Origin: an uncultured Thermoleophilia bacterium
GTDB taxonomy: Bacteria > Actinomycetota > Thermoleophilia > UBA2241
Assembly (NCBI GenBank): GCA_903921965.1
Contig: CAIXSE010000353.1
Span: 1 to 10,100, forward strand
Direction: 5' to 3'
Length of the DNA stretch: 10,100 nucleotides
Below are positions 1-4,684 of the stretch, piece by piece. Below the pieces are notes generated by a model. It made no database searches, was not told where the DNA came from, and was given only the letters and a program-made list of their open reading frames with translations. Each line of letters begins with the position of its first letter. Position 1 is the first letter of the stretch. Both the position numbers and the translations under genes were made by a program.

Positions 1-1
1 C

Positions 2-349
2 GCGGTGATCGTGAACATCCGCGGCCGGCTCAAGAAGGACAGCCCGCAGCACCAGCACTCGCACGAGAGCGACTGGATGTTCCTCTACCTGCTGCTGTGG
101 GTGGCGGTGACCGGCGTGCTGCAGAACATCCTGCACCGCTCGGGCGCCGACGAGGCGGCCAACGTCATGTACATCGTGCACCTGATGGGCGTGGTGCCGA
201 TGCTGGTGCTCGAGGTGCCGTTCGGCAAGTGGGCGCACCTCGCGTACCGCCCGCTGGCCGTGTACTTCACCAAGGTCCAGGCGCACGCCGAGGTCTCGGC
301 CGCGGCCCGGGCCGAGAAGGCCCGCAAGGCGGCCGCGGAGGCGGCGTGA
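2..349 (+). CDS. C-terminal part of a QmoC/HdrE-like membrane cytochrome b subunit (5' end outside window)
   Basis: The frame is open from the window edge, so the GTG at position 5 is probably an internal valine. About 115 residues are visible. Two hydrophobic segments can be seen: one starting at DWMFLYLLLW, and one around YIVHLMGVVPMLVLEVPF followed by KWAHLAYRPLAVYF. The histidines in VHLMG and AHLAYR are placed like heme b ligands in the cytochrome b domain of QmoC and related heterodisulfide-reductase-type subunits, which pass electrons between the quinone pool and soluble iron-sulfur/flavin partners. The SHESDW segment before the first helix also fits that family. The protein ends in an Ala/Lys/Glu-rich cytoplasmic tail. 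Other NarI- or DsrM-like cytochrome b subunits remain possible because the N-terminal part and partner genes are missing. Confidence 0.6.
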   Translation, partial: AVIVNIRGRLKKDSPQHQHSHESDWMFLYLLLWVAVTGVLQNILHRSGADEAANVMYIVHLMGVVPMLVLEVPFGKWAHLAYRPLAVYFTKVQAHAEVSAAARAEKARKAAAEAA

Positions 350-378
350 CCTGAGCCGACAGAACAACTCCGTGACAA

Positions 379-413
379 CGGCGGCGGCGCCTCGATGAGA
401 CGGCGCCGCCGTT
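379..413 (+). terminator. Hairpin terminator after the cytochrome b-like gene
   Basis: GGCGGCGCC (383-391) pairs perfectly with GGCGCCGCC (402-410) across a 10-base loop. A further C-G pair and two G-T pairs extend the stem. It lies about 30 bases after the stop codon. There is only a short TT after the stem, as is common in GC-rich genomes. Confidence 0.65.
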
Positions 414-648
414 CGTACGTCAGCGGCTACTCCGCACCGTCAGCGCTCGCCGAGCTGCCGACCCGCTCCCGACGATCCTCCGTCGCCACGCTCACAGCAT
501 GGCCGTGCCGGCCGCCGAACCAGCGTGACCGGCCTGAGACGGGTCGCCTCCAGAGAGGACGAACTCGAGCGACTGACCTGCGGCCGTACCGGTCGACAAT
601 GAACACACGCCTGTTGTTCCTGGCGCCCGCGGGCAGGGAGGAGGCGCG
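414..648. other. Gene-poor stretch between terminator and NifX-like fragment
   Basis: I see no convincing gene here. Long open frames run through it on both strands, but their composition is arginine/serine/proline-rich and they have no recognisable domain or ribosome site. It should hold the promoter for the NifX-like genes. The only weak candidate is TCGACA at 591-596, without a good -10 partner. Confidence 0.4.
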
Positions 649-783
649 ATGCGCCTCGCCGCGTGCAGCCCGGGGAGCGATATCGAGCAGCTCGTGGGCC
701 CGCGTTTCGCCCGCGCGCGCCGGATCATCGTGGCAGACACCGCGTCGGGCGAGTGGACGGCCGTGGACATCACGGCCGATCTC
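649..783 (+). pseudogene. Truncated NifX/NifB-family (dinitrogenase iron-molybdenum cofactor domain) fragment
   Basis: An ATG with an excellent Shine-Dalgarno (GGGAGGAGG, 636-644, four bases before the start) opens a frame whose first 41-45 residues match the N-terminus of NifX-family cluster-binding proteins: MRLAACSPGSD, then VGPRFARARRIIVADTASGEW, in place of the family's usual start, 'SPRFGRA' and 'VDTETGE' elements. After about ITADL the similarity ends. The frame stays open but runs into the next gene in a different register, where its residues are a composition artefact. The remaining two-thirds of the usual fold is absent, so I read this as a truncated paralogue of the gene immediately downstream. 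The two copies are clearly different in sequence, so it is not a recent duplication. The end coordinate marks where similarity stops, not a stop codon; the strong ribosome site means a short protein could still be made. Confidence 0.55.
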
Positions 784-832
784 GTCCGACCGGGACACCC
801 GTCGAGCAACCCACAGAAGAGAGCGAGCCCGC

Positions 833-1213
833 ATGACCGAGACCCAGACGACCACGCGCATCGCCGTCCCCTCCGAGTCGCCGGGCGGGCTCGACGCCCA
901 GCGCTCCGGCCACTTCGGCCGCGCCGCCTGCTTCACGCTGGTCGACATCGTCGACGGCAGGGTGGCGGCCGTCGGCGTGCTCGAGAACGCCCCGCACGTC
1001 GAGGGCGGCTGCATGAGCCCCGTCCTCGCGCTGGCCGAGAACAACGTCGATGTCGTCGTCGTGGACGGTATCGGCGGTCGTCCGCTGATGGGATTCGACC
1101 AGCTGGGCATCGCCGTGCACGCCGGGTACGGCGCGGACGTGAAGACCGCCGTTGCCGCCTACGTCAAGGGCGCGCTGCCGGTGGTGGGCATGGAGGGCGC
1201 CTGCCAACACTGA
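833..1213 (+). CDS. NifX/NifB-type dinitrogenase iron-molybdenum cofactor domain protein
   Basis: This 126-residue protein has the single-domain fold of the NifX/NafY/NifB-C-terminal family, which binds or shuttles iron-sulfur or iron-molybdenum cluster precursors. Visible family features are the opening strand RIAVPSE (9-15), the SGHFGRA segment (25-31) followed by CFTLVDIVDGRV, ENAPHVEGGC (51-60), the VDVVVVDGIGGRP strand and turn (72-84), and a closing GACQH. Cys34, Cys60 and Cys124 are possible metal or cluster ligands. No nitrogenase genes are nearby, so, as for most stand-alone members in anaerobes, the real cargo is unknown. The ATG at 833 is chosen because the family similarity starts nine residues later; the ribosome site (GAAGAGAG) is only moderate. 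It probably shares a transcript with the truncated paralogue just upstream. Confidence 0.85.
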   Translation: MTETQTTTRIAVPSESPGGLDAQRSGHFGRAACFTLVDIVDGRVAAVGVLENAPHVEGGCMSPVLALAENNVDVVVVDGIGGRPLMGFDQLGIAVHAGYGADVKTAVAAYVKGALPVVGMEGACQH

Positions 1214-1260
1214 AGCGCGACGCACTGCGGCGCGCCGGCTGCCGGCGCTCGGCGACGCAC

Positions 1261-1300
1261 GAGGCGGCGGGCGACCTGCCATCGGGCAGCCCGCCGCCTC
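1261..1300. terminator. Bidirectional terminator between convergent NifX-like and ArsR genes
   Basis: GAGGCGGCGGGC (1261-1272) is perfectly complementary to GCCCGCCGCCTC (1289-1300). A second possible stem, CTGCC/GGCAG, overlaps the loop. It lies between two genes that end toward each other (1213 and 1307), so it can serve both strands. Confidence 0.75.
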
Positions 1301-1306
1301 GCCGTT

Positions 1307-1639
1307 TCACACCAGCCGCTGCACCAGGTCGGCGTTGCGTGTCAGCATGTCCCGGAGGACGCCGCGCATGATCTCGAGGGCGTCGATGACGCGCGCGTCG
1401 GCCAGCGAGTACTTGACGCTGCCACCCTCGCGCCCCGCGACCACGATGCCCTTCTCCCGGAGAGTCTTCAGGTGGCGGGAGACGGTCGACTGGGGCGTGC
1501 CCAGTTCAGCCGCTATCTCGTGCACGTACATGTCTTGCTCACGCAAGGCATAGAGGATGAGGATGCGTTTGGGATCGGCCATCGCCTGGCAGATGCTGGC
1601 GTGCAGCAGCGTGACCTGGCATTCCAGCTGTTCGTCCAT
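1307..1639 (-). CDS. ArsR-family winged-helix transcriptional regulator
   Basis: This 110-residue protein has the ArsR/SmtB layout: an N-terminal helix with ICQAMADPKRILILYAL (16-32), a helix-turn-helix with HEIAAELGTPQSTVSRHLKTL (40-60), and a wing, IVVAGREGGSVKYSLA (65-80). Members repress their targets and release DNA on binding a metal or on thiol oxidation. The classic ELCVCDL metal site is absent. The only cysteines are Cys7 and Cys17 in the N-terminal helix, so a thiol switch or an N-terminal metal site is conceivable. I chose the ATG at 1639 because AGGAG lies about eight bases upstream and the family similarity begins there; the frame extends further upstream without similarity. The gene is alone on its transcript, so its targets may be itself or nearby redox genes. 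Confidence 0.88.
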   Translation of the reverse strand: MDEQLECQVTLLHASICQAMADPKRILILYALREQDMYVHEIAAELGTPQSTVSRHLKTLREKGIVVAGREGGSVKYSLADARVIDALEIMRGVLRDMLTRNADLVQRLV

Positions 1640-1713
1640 GGCGCCGCTCCTTCCTCGCGCCGTTGCGCTCTCCTCCGGCCCCTGCTTGGCACTTCTTCGC
1701 CTCTCCGGATGTG

Positions 1714-1741
1714 AGCATACCACGCCAATCCCGAGTGTCGC
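1714..1741 (-). promoter_or_regulatory. Candidate promoter of the ArsR-family gene
   Basis: On the minus strand, GCGACA (1741-1736) and TATGCT (1719-1714) are separated by 16 bases, about 75 bases before the start codon. The -10 match is good and the -35 match is partial. Confidence 0.4.
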
Positions 1742-1743
1742 GA

Positions 1744-1759
1744 TAGCTTCTCTCAGCTA
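1744..1759. promoter_or_regulatory. Small inverted repeat upstream of ArsR, possible operator
   Basis: TAGCT and AGCTA flank a six-base centre just upstream of the candidate -35 element. ArsR-family operators are commonly inverted repeats of this spacing, but the arms are only five bases, so chance is a real alternative. Confidence 0.25.
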
Positions 1760-1787
1760 ACCGCCCGTCTGCGGCGTCTCAAGAGAA

Positions 1788-1819
1788 GGGCCGCGGAGGC
1801 ACAGTCGCCCCCGCGGCCC
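1788..1819 (-). terminator. Terminator after the secreted Ig-like protein gene
   Basis: CCGCGGCCC/GGGCCGCGG arms (1811-1819 and 1788-1796) form a perfect 9-bp stem. Read on the minus strand the stem is followed by TTCTCTT, a pyrimidine-rich tail. It lies about 40 bases after the stop at 1860. Confidence 0.65.
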
Positions 1820-1859
1820 GCAGAGAGCCGCCACCGCGGATCTCGCTGAGGGACTCAGG

Positions 1860-2570
1860 TCACTTGACCGTCACGGTCTCGGGGATCGAGCTAGCCTTCA
1901 TGGCCGTGGCGGGATCCGTGAAAGACGTGCGGAACCACCACGTTCCCTTGGCGGGCATCTTGTACTTGAGGGAGTAGGCGCCCTTGGCGTCGGTCTCCAC
2001 GGTCGCGACCACCTTGTACGACTTCGCCCCGGGCGCCTTGACGCTCAGCACGAGCTCTGCGGCCATCGCCGGCGCGAGCGTGCCGGAGAGCACGATGGTC
2101 TTGCCGGCCTTCACCGAGGTGGGCTTCGCGCCCAGGTACACCATCGGGTTCACGACGAAGATCGCCTCGTGCTGCGCCTCGACGTTGCCCTCGGTATCCT
2201 GCGACCAGTACTTGAGCGTGTGCTGGCCGATCGGGAGCGGCACCATCTCGGGATGCGGGTCGACGGCGGCCACGAGGACCGGCGGATCCACCGTGACGTC
2301 CCACTCCGTGTGGACGGTGTCGGTGGGCACGACGGAGCAGTCGAGGACGCTCTTGTCGATGCGGTAGTACACGTAGGAGACGCCCGAGGCGTCGGTCGCG
2401 TGGAAGCTGAAACTCACGTCGTCGCCGTCGTAGCTGGCGCGCACGTCGGACGTGGTGACCGGCGGAGTCAGGTCGCCGGCGCTCTTCGCGGCGAACGCCG
2501 TGACAGCACCTACGGCGAGCACCGCGACGGCAGCGAGCAGCGCCACCGTGAGGATCGTTGTCTTCTTCAC
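1860..2570 (-). CDS. Secreted protein with OmpL47/Ig-like beta-sandwich domains
   Basis: This 236-residue protein starts with a classic signal peptide (MKKTTILTVALLAAVAVLAV through TAFAA, cleavage near residue 28). Residues about 33-141 begin DLTPPVTTSDV and contain FHATDASGVSYVYYRID and GQHTLKYWSQDTEGNVE, the pattern of chitobiase/OmpL47-type beta-sandwich domains common on bacterial surface proteins. Residues 142-236 look like a second Ig-like domain (SVKAGKTIVLSGTLAP, then GAYSLKYKMPAKGTWWFRTSF). There is one cysteine in the mature protein, no sortase or lipobox signal and no catalytic motif, so a structural or binding role outside the membrane is the most I can say. Translation starts at GTG, with GGAGG seven bases upstream. 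It lies 75 bp downstream of the cytochrome gene on the same strand and is probably co-transcribed with it. Confidence 0.78.
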   Translation of the reverse strand: MKKTTILTVALLAAVAVLAVGAVTAFAAKSAGDLTPPVTTSDVRASYDGDDVSFSFHATDASGVSYVYYRIDKSVLDCSVVPTDTVHTEWDVTVDPPVLVAAVDPHPEMVPLPIGQHTLKYWSQDTEGNVEAQHEAIFVVNPMVYLGAKPTSVKAGKTIVLSGTLAPAMAAELVLSVKAPGAKSYKVVATVETDAKGAYSLKYKMPAKGTWWFRTSFTDPATAMKASSIPETVTVK

Positions 2571-2587
2571 TTCAACACCTCCATCCA

Positions 2588-2617
2588 GGTCCGGGAGCGG
2601 CCATGCGCGCCCGGACC
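2588..2617 (-). other. Intercistronic hairpin before the secreted Ig-like protein gene
   Basis: GGTCCGGG (2588-2595) and CCCGGACC (2610-2617) form a perfect 8-bp stem with a 14-base loop. It sits in the 75-bp gap after the cytochrome gene and ends a few bases before the next gene's Shine-Dalgarno. No T-run follows, so an mRNA-stability or partial-termination element is more likely than a full terminator. Confidence 0.45.
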
Positions 2618-2645
2618 GTCACAAGCGGGTCGGGGACTCTCGCGG

Positions 2646-3503
2646 TCAGTGACCCATCGAAGCGGACTTCGCGAGCGTCTGATCGTGGCACGAGCTGCAG
2701 GCCATCTTGGCACCGGTGTACGTGAGGTGACAGGTCCGGCAGGCCTCGACGCTCGGGTCAAGCGCGACGGGGGCCGCCGACGGCTTGGCCATCTGGAAGT
2801 AGGTGTTCAGGAGCTCGGTGGTCTTCAGGACGAGGTCGAAGCACGCCTTGCCGCAGCGGTCGCGCTGGAGCGGTCCGCCGTTCTTCGCGCCGGTGGTCAT
2901 GGTCCACTGCACAAGGGAGGAGTGACACAGCGGCGAGTGGGCGGTGGAGGAGGGGACGTTCTGGAGGGGCACGGTGGCCGGCGCCCACGGCGTCGTCAGG
3001 CCGAGCTCGTCCTTGTACGACTTCCAGGCCTGGTTCGTGGGCAGCGCGGTGTTGGCGTAGTACTGCATGATCGCGTCGATGAGGTTGTTGCGGTGGGTGC
3101 TGTCGGCGACGCACATGCCGATGAGGGCGGCGGACCCGTTCACCGTGCCGCACACGGTGCCCCACCCGCCGACACCGCCTCCGCCGAAGCGGAAGACGTT
3201 CTTCGGCATGGTGCCCCACGAGTCGGCGTACTTGGCGCCGAGGAACTCGATGACCGGCCACCACGAGGCCTCGGCGCAACCGGAGGCGAAGTAGACCTCG
3301 AAGGCGCGGCGCGCCATGGCCTCGGGCACGGGCTGGTCGGCCGCGGCGCCCGGGTACGGCCACGGGACGGTGACCGCCGCCGCCGCTTCAGCCGGCGACG
3401 CGATCTTCGAGAGTCCCATGCTCGCCACCGCGGCGGCGCCGGCGACCGTCCCGGCGCTGGCGAGGAACTTGCGCCGTGACATCCCCTTGTCTGTGTCGGA
3501 CAT
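2646..3503 (-). CDS. Tat-exported C_GCAxxG/split-Soret-type diheme cytochrome c
   Basis: The 285-residue product opens with a twin-arginine signal (SRRKFLASAG at 9-18, hydrophobic stretch to about 35, cleavage near PAEAAAA). The core carries the C_GCAxxG_C_C family signature: SGCAEASWWPVIEFLG (74-89), the glycine-rich FGGGGVGGWGTVCGT (106-120), and later cysteines at 131, 193, 217 and 221. The C-terminus holds two heme c attachment sites, CRTCH (255-259) and CSSCH (269-273). This arrangement matches split-Soret cytochromes, periplasmic or extracytoplasmic electron carriers of anaerobes. Start 3503 is supported by AAGGAG six bases upstream; the internal ATG at 3482 would leave a shorter Tat signal. 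It heads a likely two-gene transcript with the secreted Ig-like protein. The combination of Tat export, c-type hemes and many extra cysteines suggests an additional metal site, which is inference. Confidence 0.82.
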   Translation of the reverse strand: MSDTDKGMSRRKFLASAGTVAGAAAVASMGLSKIASPAEAAAAVTVPWPYPGAAADQPVPEAMARRAFEVYFASGCAEASWWPVIEFLGAKYADSWGTMPKNVFRFGGGGVGGWGTVCGTVNGSAALIGMCVADSTHRNNLIDAIMQYYANTALPTNQAWKSYKDELGLTTPWAPATVPLQNVPSSTAHSPLCHSSLVQWTMTTGAKNGGPLQRDRCGKACFDLVLKTTELLNTYFQMAKPSAAPVALDPSVEACRTCHLTYTGAKMACSSCHDQTLAKSASMGH

Positions 3504-3646
3504 CCTGGTCTCCTTGCTCGCGACTGTCTGACCCCAGGGGACGACGATGATCGAGTCGCGCGAATCCGCCGATCCGGGTGCCGCTCACGCGGCGCATCAC
3601 TGACCCCCACGGCGGCGGCCCCACTCCATCTATCCCCTGCGAAAGT

Positions 3647-3658
3647 GCGGATATCCGC
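3647..3658. promoter_or_regulatory. 12-bp perfect palindrome, operator candidate 1
   Basis: GCGGATATCCGC is a perfect palindrome. It overlaps by one base with the next inverted repeat, in the middle of the divergent region. A dimeric repressor or activator site is the natural reading. Confidence 0.45.
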
Positions 3659-3679
3659 TCATCCGCTCTTCCGGATGAG
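3658..3679. promoter_or_regulatory. Perfect 8-bp inverted repeat, operator candidate 2
   Basis: CTCATCCG (3658-3665) and CGGATGAG (3672-3679) are exact reverse complements with a six-base centre. The half-site contains ATCCG, as does the palindrome beside it, which suggests two sites for the same regulator. Confidence 0.5.
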
Positions 3680-3697
3680 AACGTTATCACGTTCACA
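3676..3697. promoter_or_regulatory. Inverted repeat GAACGT-TATC-ACGTTC, operator candidate 3 with possible extended -10
   Basis: GAACGT (3679-3684) and ACGTTC (3689-3694) flank TATC, and TG/CA pairs continue outside one mismatch. On the minus strand TGATAACGT fits an extended -10 element (TG-N-TANNNT) for the cytochrome gene, which would leave a leader of about 175 bases. A near copy, differing at one base in 11, occurs upstream of the MoaE-like gene. Confidence 0.42.
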
Positions 3698-3747
3698 CGC
3701 AGCCCGCCGCAAGAGTTTGTCCGGGTCTGTTCGGGCAGGACCCGAAG

Positions 3748-3857
3748 GCGCGGCGAGGCAGTGCCCGGCCGGCGCCCTCGATCCTGCGTGCGTCTCGCGG
3801 CCAGGAGCCACGACCGCCCGCGCATCCCGAAGGGTTTGGACGGCCGCCTCGCCGCGC
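3748..3857 (+). other. Possible structured leader of the TusA-like mRNA
   Basis: GCGCGGCGAGGC (3748-3759) is exactly complementary to GCCTCGCCGCGC (3846-3857), closing an 86-base interval. The interval contains CGCGG/CCGCG (3796-3800, 3818-3822) and a small CCC-GAA-GGG hairpin. The closing stem ends just before the ribosome site of the next gene. I recognise no known riboswitch consensus, and at this GC content a chance match of this size is possible. Confidence 0.3.
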
Positions 3858-3869
3858 AGAACGAGGACG

Positions 3870-4121
3870 ATGGCCGACGACTTCACACCCCCGCAGCCCG
3901 ACCACATCGAGGACTCCCGCGGCAAGCTGTGCCCGGTGCCGGTGCTGGCCGCGAGCAAGGCCATCGGCAAGGTGCCGGTGGACGGTGTGCTCGAGGTGCA
4001 GGCGACCGACGCGGGCGCCGCCGCCGACCTCCCCGCCTGGGCGAAGCGCGCGGGGCACGAGTACCTCGGCATGACGCGGGAGGGCGGCTGCCTCCGGCTC
4101 TTCATCAGGCGCCGCGCCTGA
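3870..4121 (+). CDS. TusA/SirA-family sulfur carrier protein
   Basis: The 83-residue protein has the TusA fold signature: DSRGKLCPVPVLAASKAI (15-32) with the CPxP motif around Cys21, a second strand VDGVLEVQATDAGAAADLPAWAKRAGHEY (37-65), and a closing strand GGCLRLFIRRRA. Cys21 is the expected persulfide-carrying residue. Family members relay sulfur from desulfurases or rhodaneses to tRNA thiolation, molybdenum cofactor assembly or dissimilatory sulfur enzymes. Cys74, in the position before the last strand, is an extra thiol seen in some TusA-like subfamilies. The start at 3870 is preceded by a modest GAGGA site; the frame is open much further upstream, but only with non-family residues. The gene is probably a single-gene transcript. 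A MoaE-like gene end to end with it is suggestive, because both can take part in sulfur delivery to molybdopterin. Confidence 0.85.
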   Translation: MADDFTPPQPDHIEDSRGKLCPVPVLAASKAIGKVPVDGVLEVQATDAGAAADLPAWAKRAGHEYLGMTREGGCLRLFIRRRA

Positions 4122-4136
4122 CGCCCGCCCGGCGCG

Positions 4137-4184
4137 GCGCCCGGCCTCAGGCCGCGGGCGCGCCCCGGCCTGCCGGCCGCCGGG
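4137..4184. terminator. Paired hairpins between convergent TusA-like and MoaE-like genes
   Basis: GCGCCCGGCC (4137-4146) pairs with GGCC and GGGCGC (4150-4153, 4156-4161) around a TCA loop. CCCGGC (4164-4169) pairs with GCCGGG (4179-4184). The hairpins fill the 66-bp gap between the two stop codons. Neither has a T-run. Confidence 0.5.
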
Positions 4185-4187
4185 TCG

Positions 4188-4556
4188 TCAGCGCGTCTCG
4201 GCCTCCTGCACGACCTCGCGCTTGATCACGCCGACGAGCCGCTGCAGTGCGTCGAAGACGTGCTCGCGGATGTCCCCGGCGACGAGCACCTTCATGATGT
4301 CGTCGCCGACGGCGAGGGAGCCCTCGTTGACCCAGGCGCGCACGGCGACGATGCCCGGCCAGGTGGCGGCCTCCGCCAGGACCGCCGCCAGCCGCTCCCG
4401 GTCCACGCTCAGCTCCATGCCGGTGACGGGCTCGCCGGAGCGCGAGGATCCGCGCACGATGCCCTGGTGCGAGAGCAGCATGCCGATGCCGGCCGCCTCG
4501 GGCCGCGCCTTCACCTCGGCGATCCAGACGGTCAGGTCTGGGCTCTCGGTGCTCAT
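4188..4556 (-). CDS. Divergent MoaE-like (molybdopterin synthase large subunit-type) protein
   Basis: The 122-residue protein shows the MoaE fold: GIGMLLSHQGIVRGSSRSGEPVTGMELS (23-50) corresponds to the family's opening 'G..v.F.G.VR..n.g..V..l..e' segment, and VNEGSLAVGDDIMKVLVAGDIREHVFDALQRLVGVIKREV (76-115) to the 'G.l.vGe..v.v.v...hR..af.a....id.lK' part. In true MoaE the end reads K..vPiWK, with two lysines important for transferring sulfur to precursor Z. Here K112 is present, but the second lysine and the PxWK element are replaced (REVVQEAETR). It may therefore be a MoaE-derived protein with altered activity. Start 4556 has AAGGAA upstream; the frame continues 47 codons further without family similarity. 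No MoaD-like partner is in the window. Confidence 0.75.
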   Translation of the reverse strand: MSTESPDLTVWIAEVKARPEAAGIGMLLSHQGIVRGSSRSGEPVTGMELSVDRERLAAVLAEAATWPGIVAVRAWVNEGSLAVGDDIMKVLVAGDIREHVFDALQRLVGVIKREVVQEAETR

Positions 4557-4602
4557 CGGCTTCCTTTCGGCGGTCCCGGGTGCTGCCTGCGGGGTACCGG
4601 AC

Positions 4603-4613
4603 AACGCTATCAC
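4603..4613 (-). promoter_or_regulatory. Candidate extended -10 promoter of the MoaE-like gene
   Basis: Read on the minus strand, TGATAGCGT fits TG-N-TANNNT, about 50 bases before the start at 4556. The 11-base string GTGATAGCGTT matches the one upstream of the cytochrome gene at 10 of 11 positions. No good -35 is visible, and that region overlaps the divergent ECF-type promoter. Confidence 0.35.
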
Positions 4614-4620
4614 CCGCACC

Positions 4621-4651
4621 TGTAACGTCCGGTCTGCTGCCGCGTAGAAGG
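4621..4651 (+). promoter_or_regulatory. ECF-type promoter of the DUF2202 gene
   Basis: TGTAAC (4621-4626) is followed after exactly 15 bases by GCGTAGAAGG (4642-4651). The same two blocks with the same spacing precede the repeat-protein gene at 6751-6781, while the spacers differ in sequence. An AAC-containing -35 and a CGT-containing -10 are typical of ECF sigma promoters. The start codon is 34 bases past the downstream block. Confidence 0.72.
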
Positions 4652-4668
4652 TGGTGTACGCCACCACC
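4650..4668 (+). other. Hairpin at the start of the DUF2202 leader RNA
   Basis: GGTGGTG (4650-4656) and CACCACC (4662-4668) are exact complements around a five-base loop. The hairpin lies right at or after the expected transcription start and before AAGGAG (4672-4677). A 5' stability hairpin is a plausible role. Confidence 0.4.
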
Positions 4669-4684
4669 CACAAGGAGCGCAGCC

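Larger units (their letters stand above)
3504..3869. other. Divergent regulatory region between cytochrome and TusA-like genes
   Basis: No gene is supported in this 366-bp stretch. It serves two genes read outward. The cytochrome side carries AAGGAG close to 3503. The centre (3647-3697) is unusually AT-richer than its surroundings and holds three stacked inverted repeats, listed separately. The TusA side (3748-3857) has a 12-bp long-range inverted repeat, also listed separately. Confidence 0.6.

Noticed and set aside
427..1110. Minus-strand open frame filling the gap at 414-648 and the NifX-like genes
   Set aside because: No family similarity or ribosome site, and most of it is antisense to the NifX-family coding sequence.
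2169..3479. A 436-codon open frame on the plus strand across the cytochrome and Ig-like genes
   Set aside because: It is antisense to two genes with clear domains and signal peptides, is rich in Arg/Gly/Val/His, and has no recognisable fold; it is a GC-composition shadow.
3676..3697. CRP/FNR-type site at the GAACGT dyad
   Set aside because: Half-sites and spacing do not match TGTGA-N6-TCACA or TTGAT-N4-ATCAA; kept only as an unassigned operator candidate.
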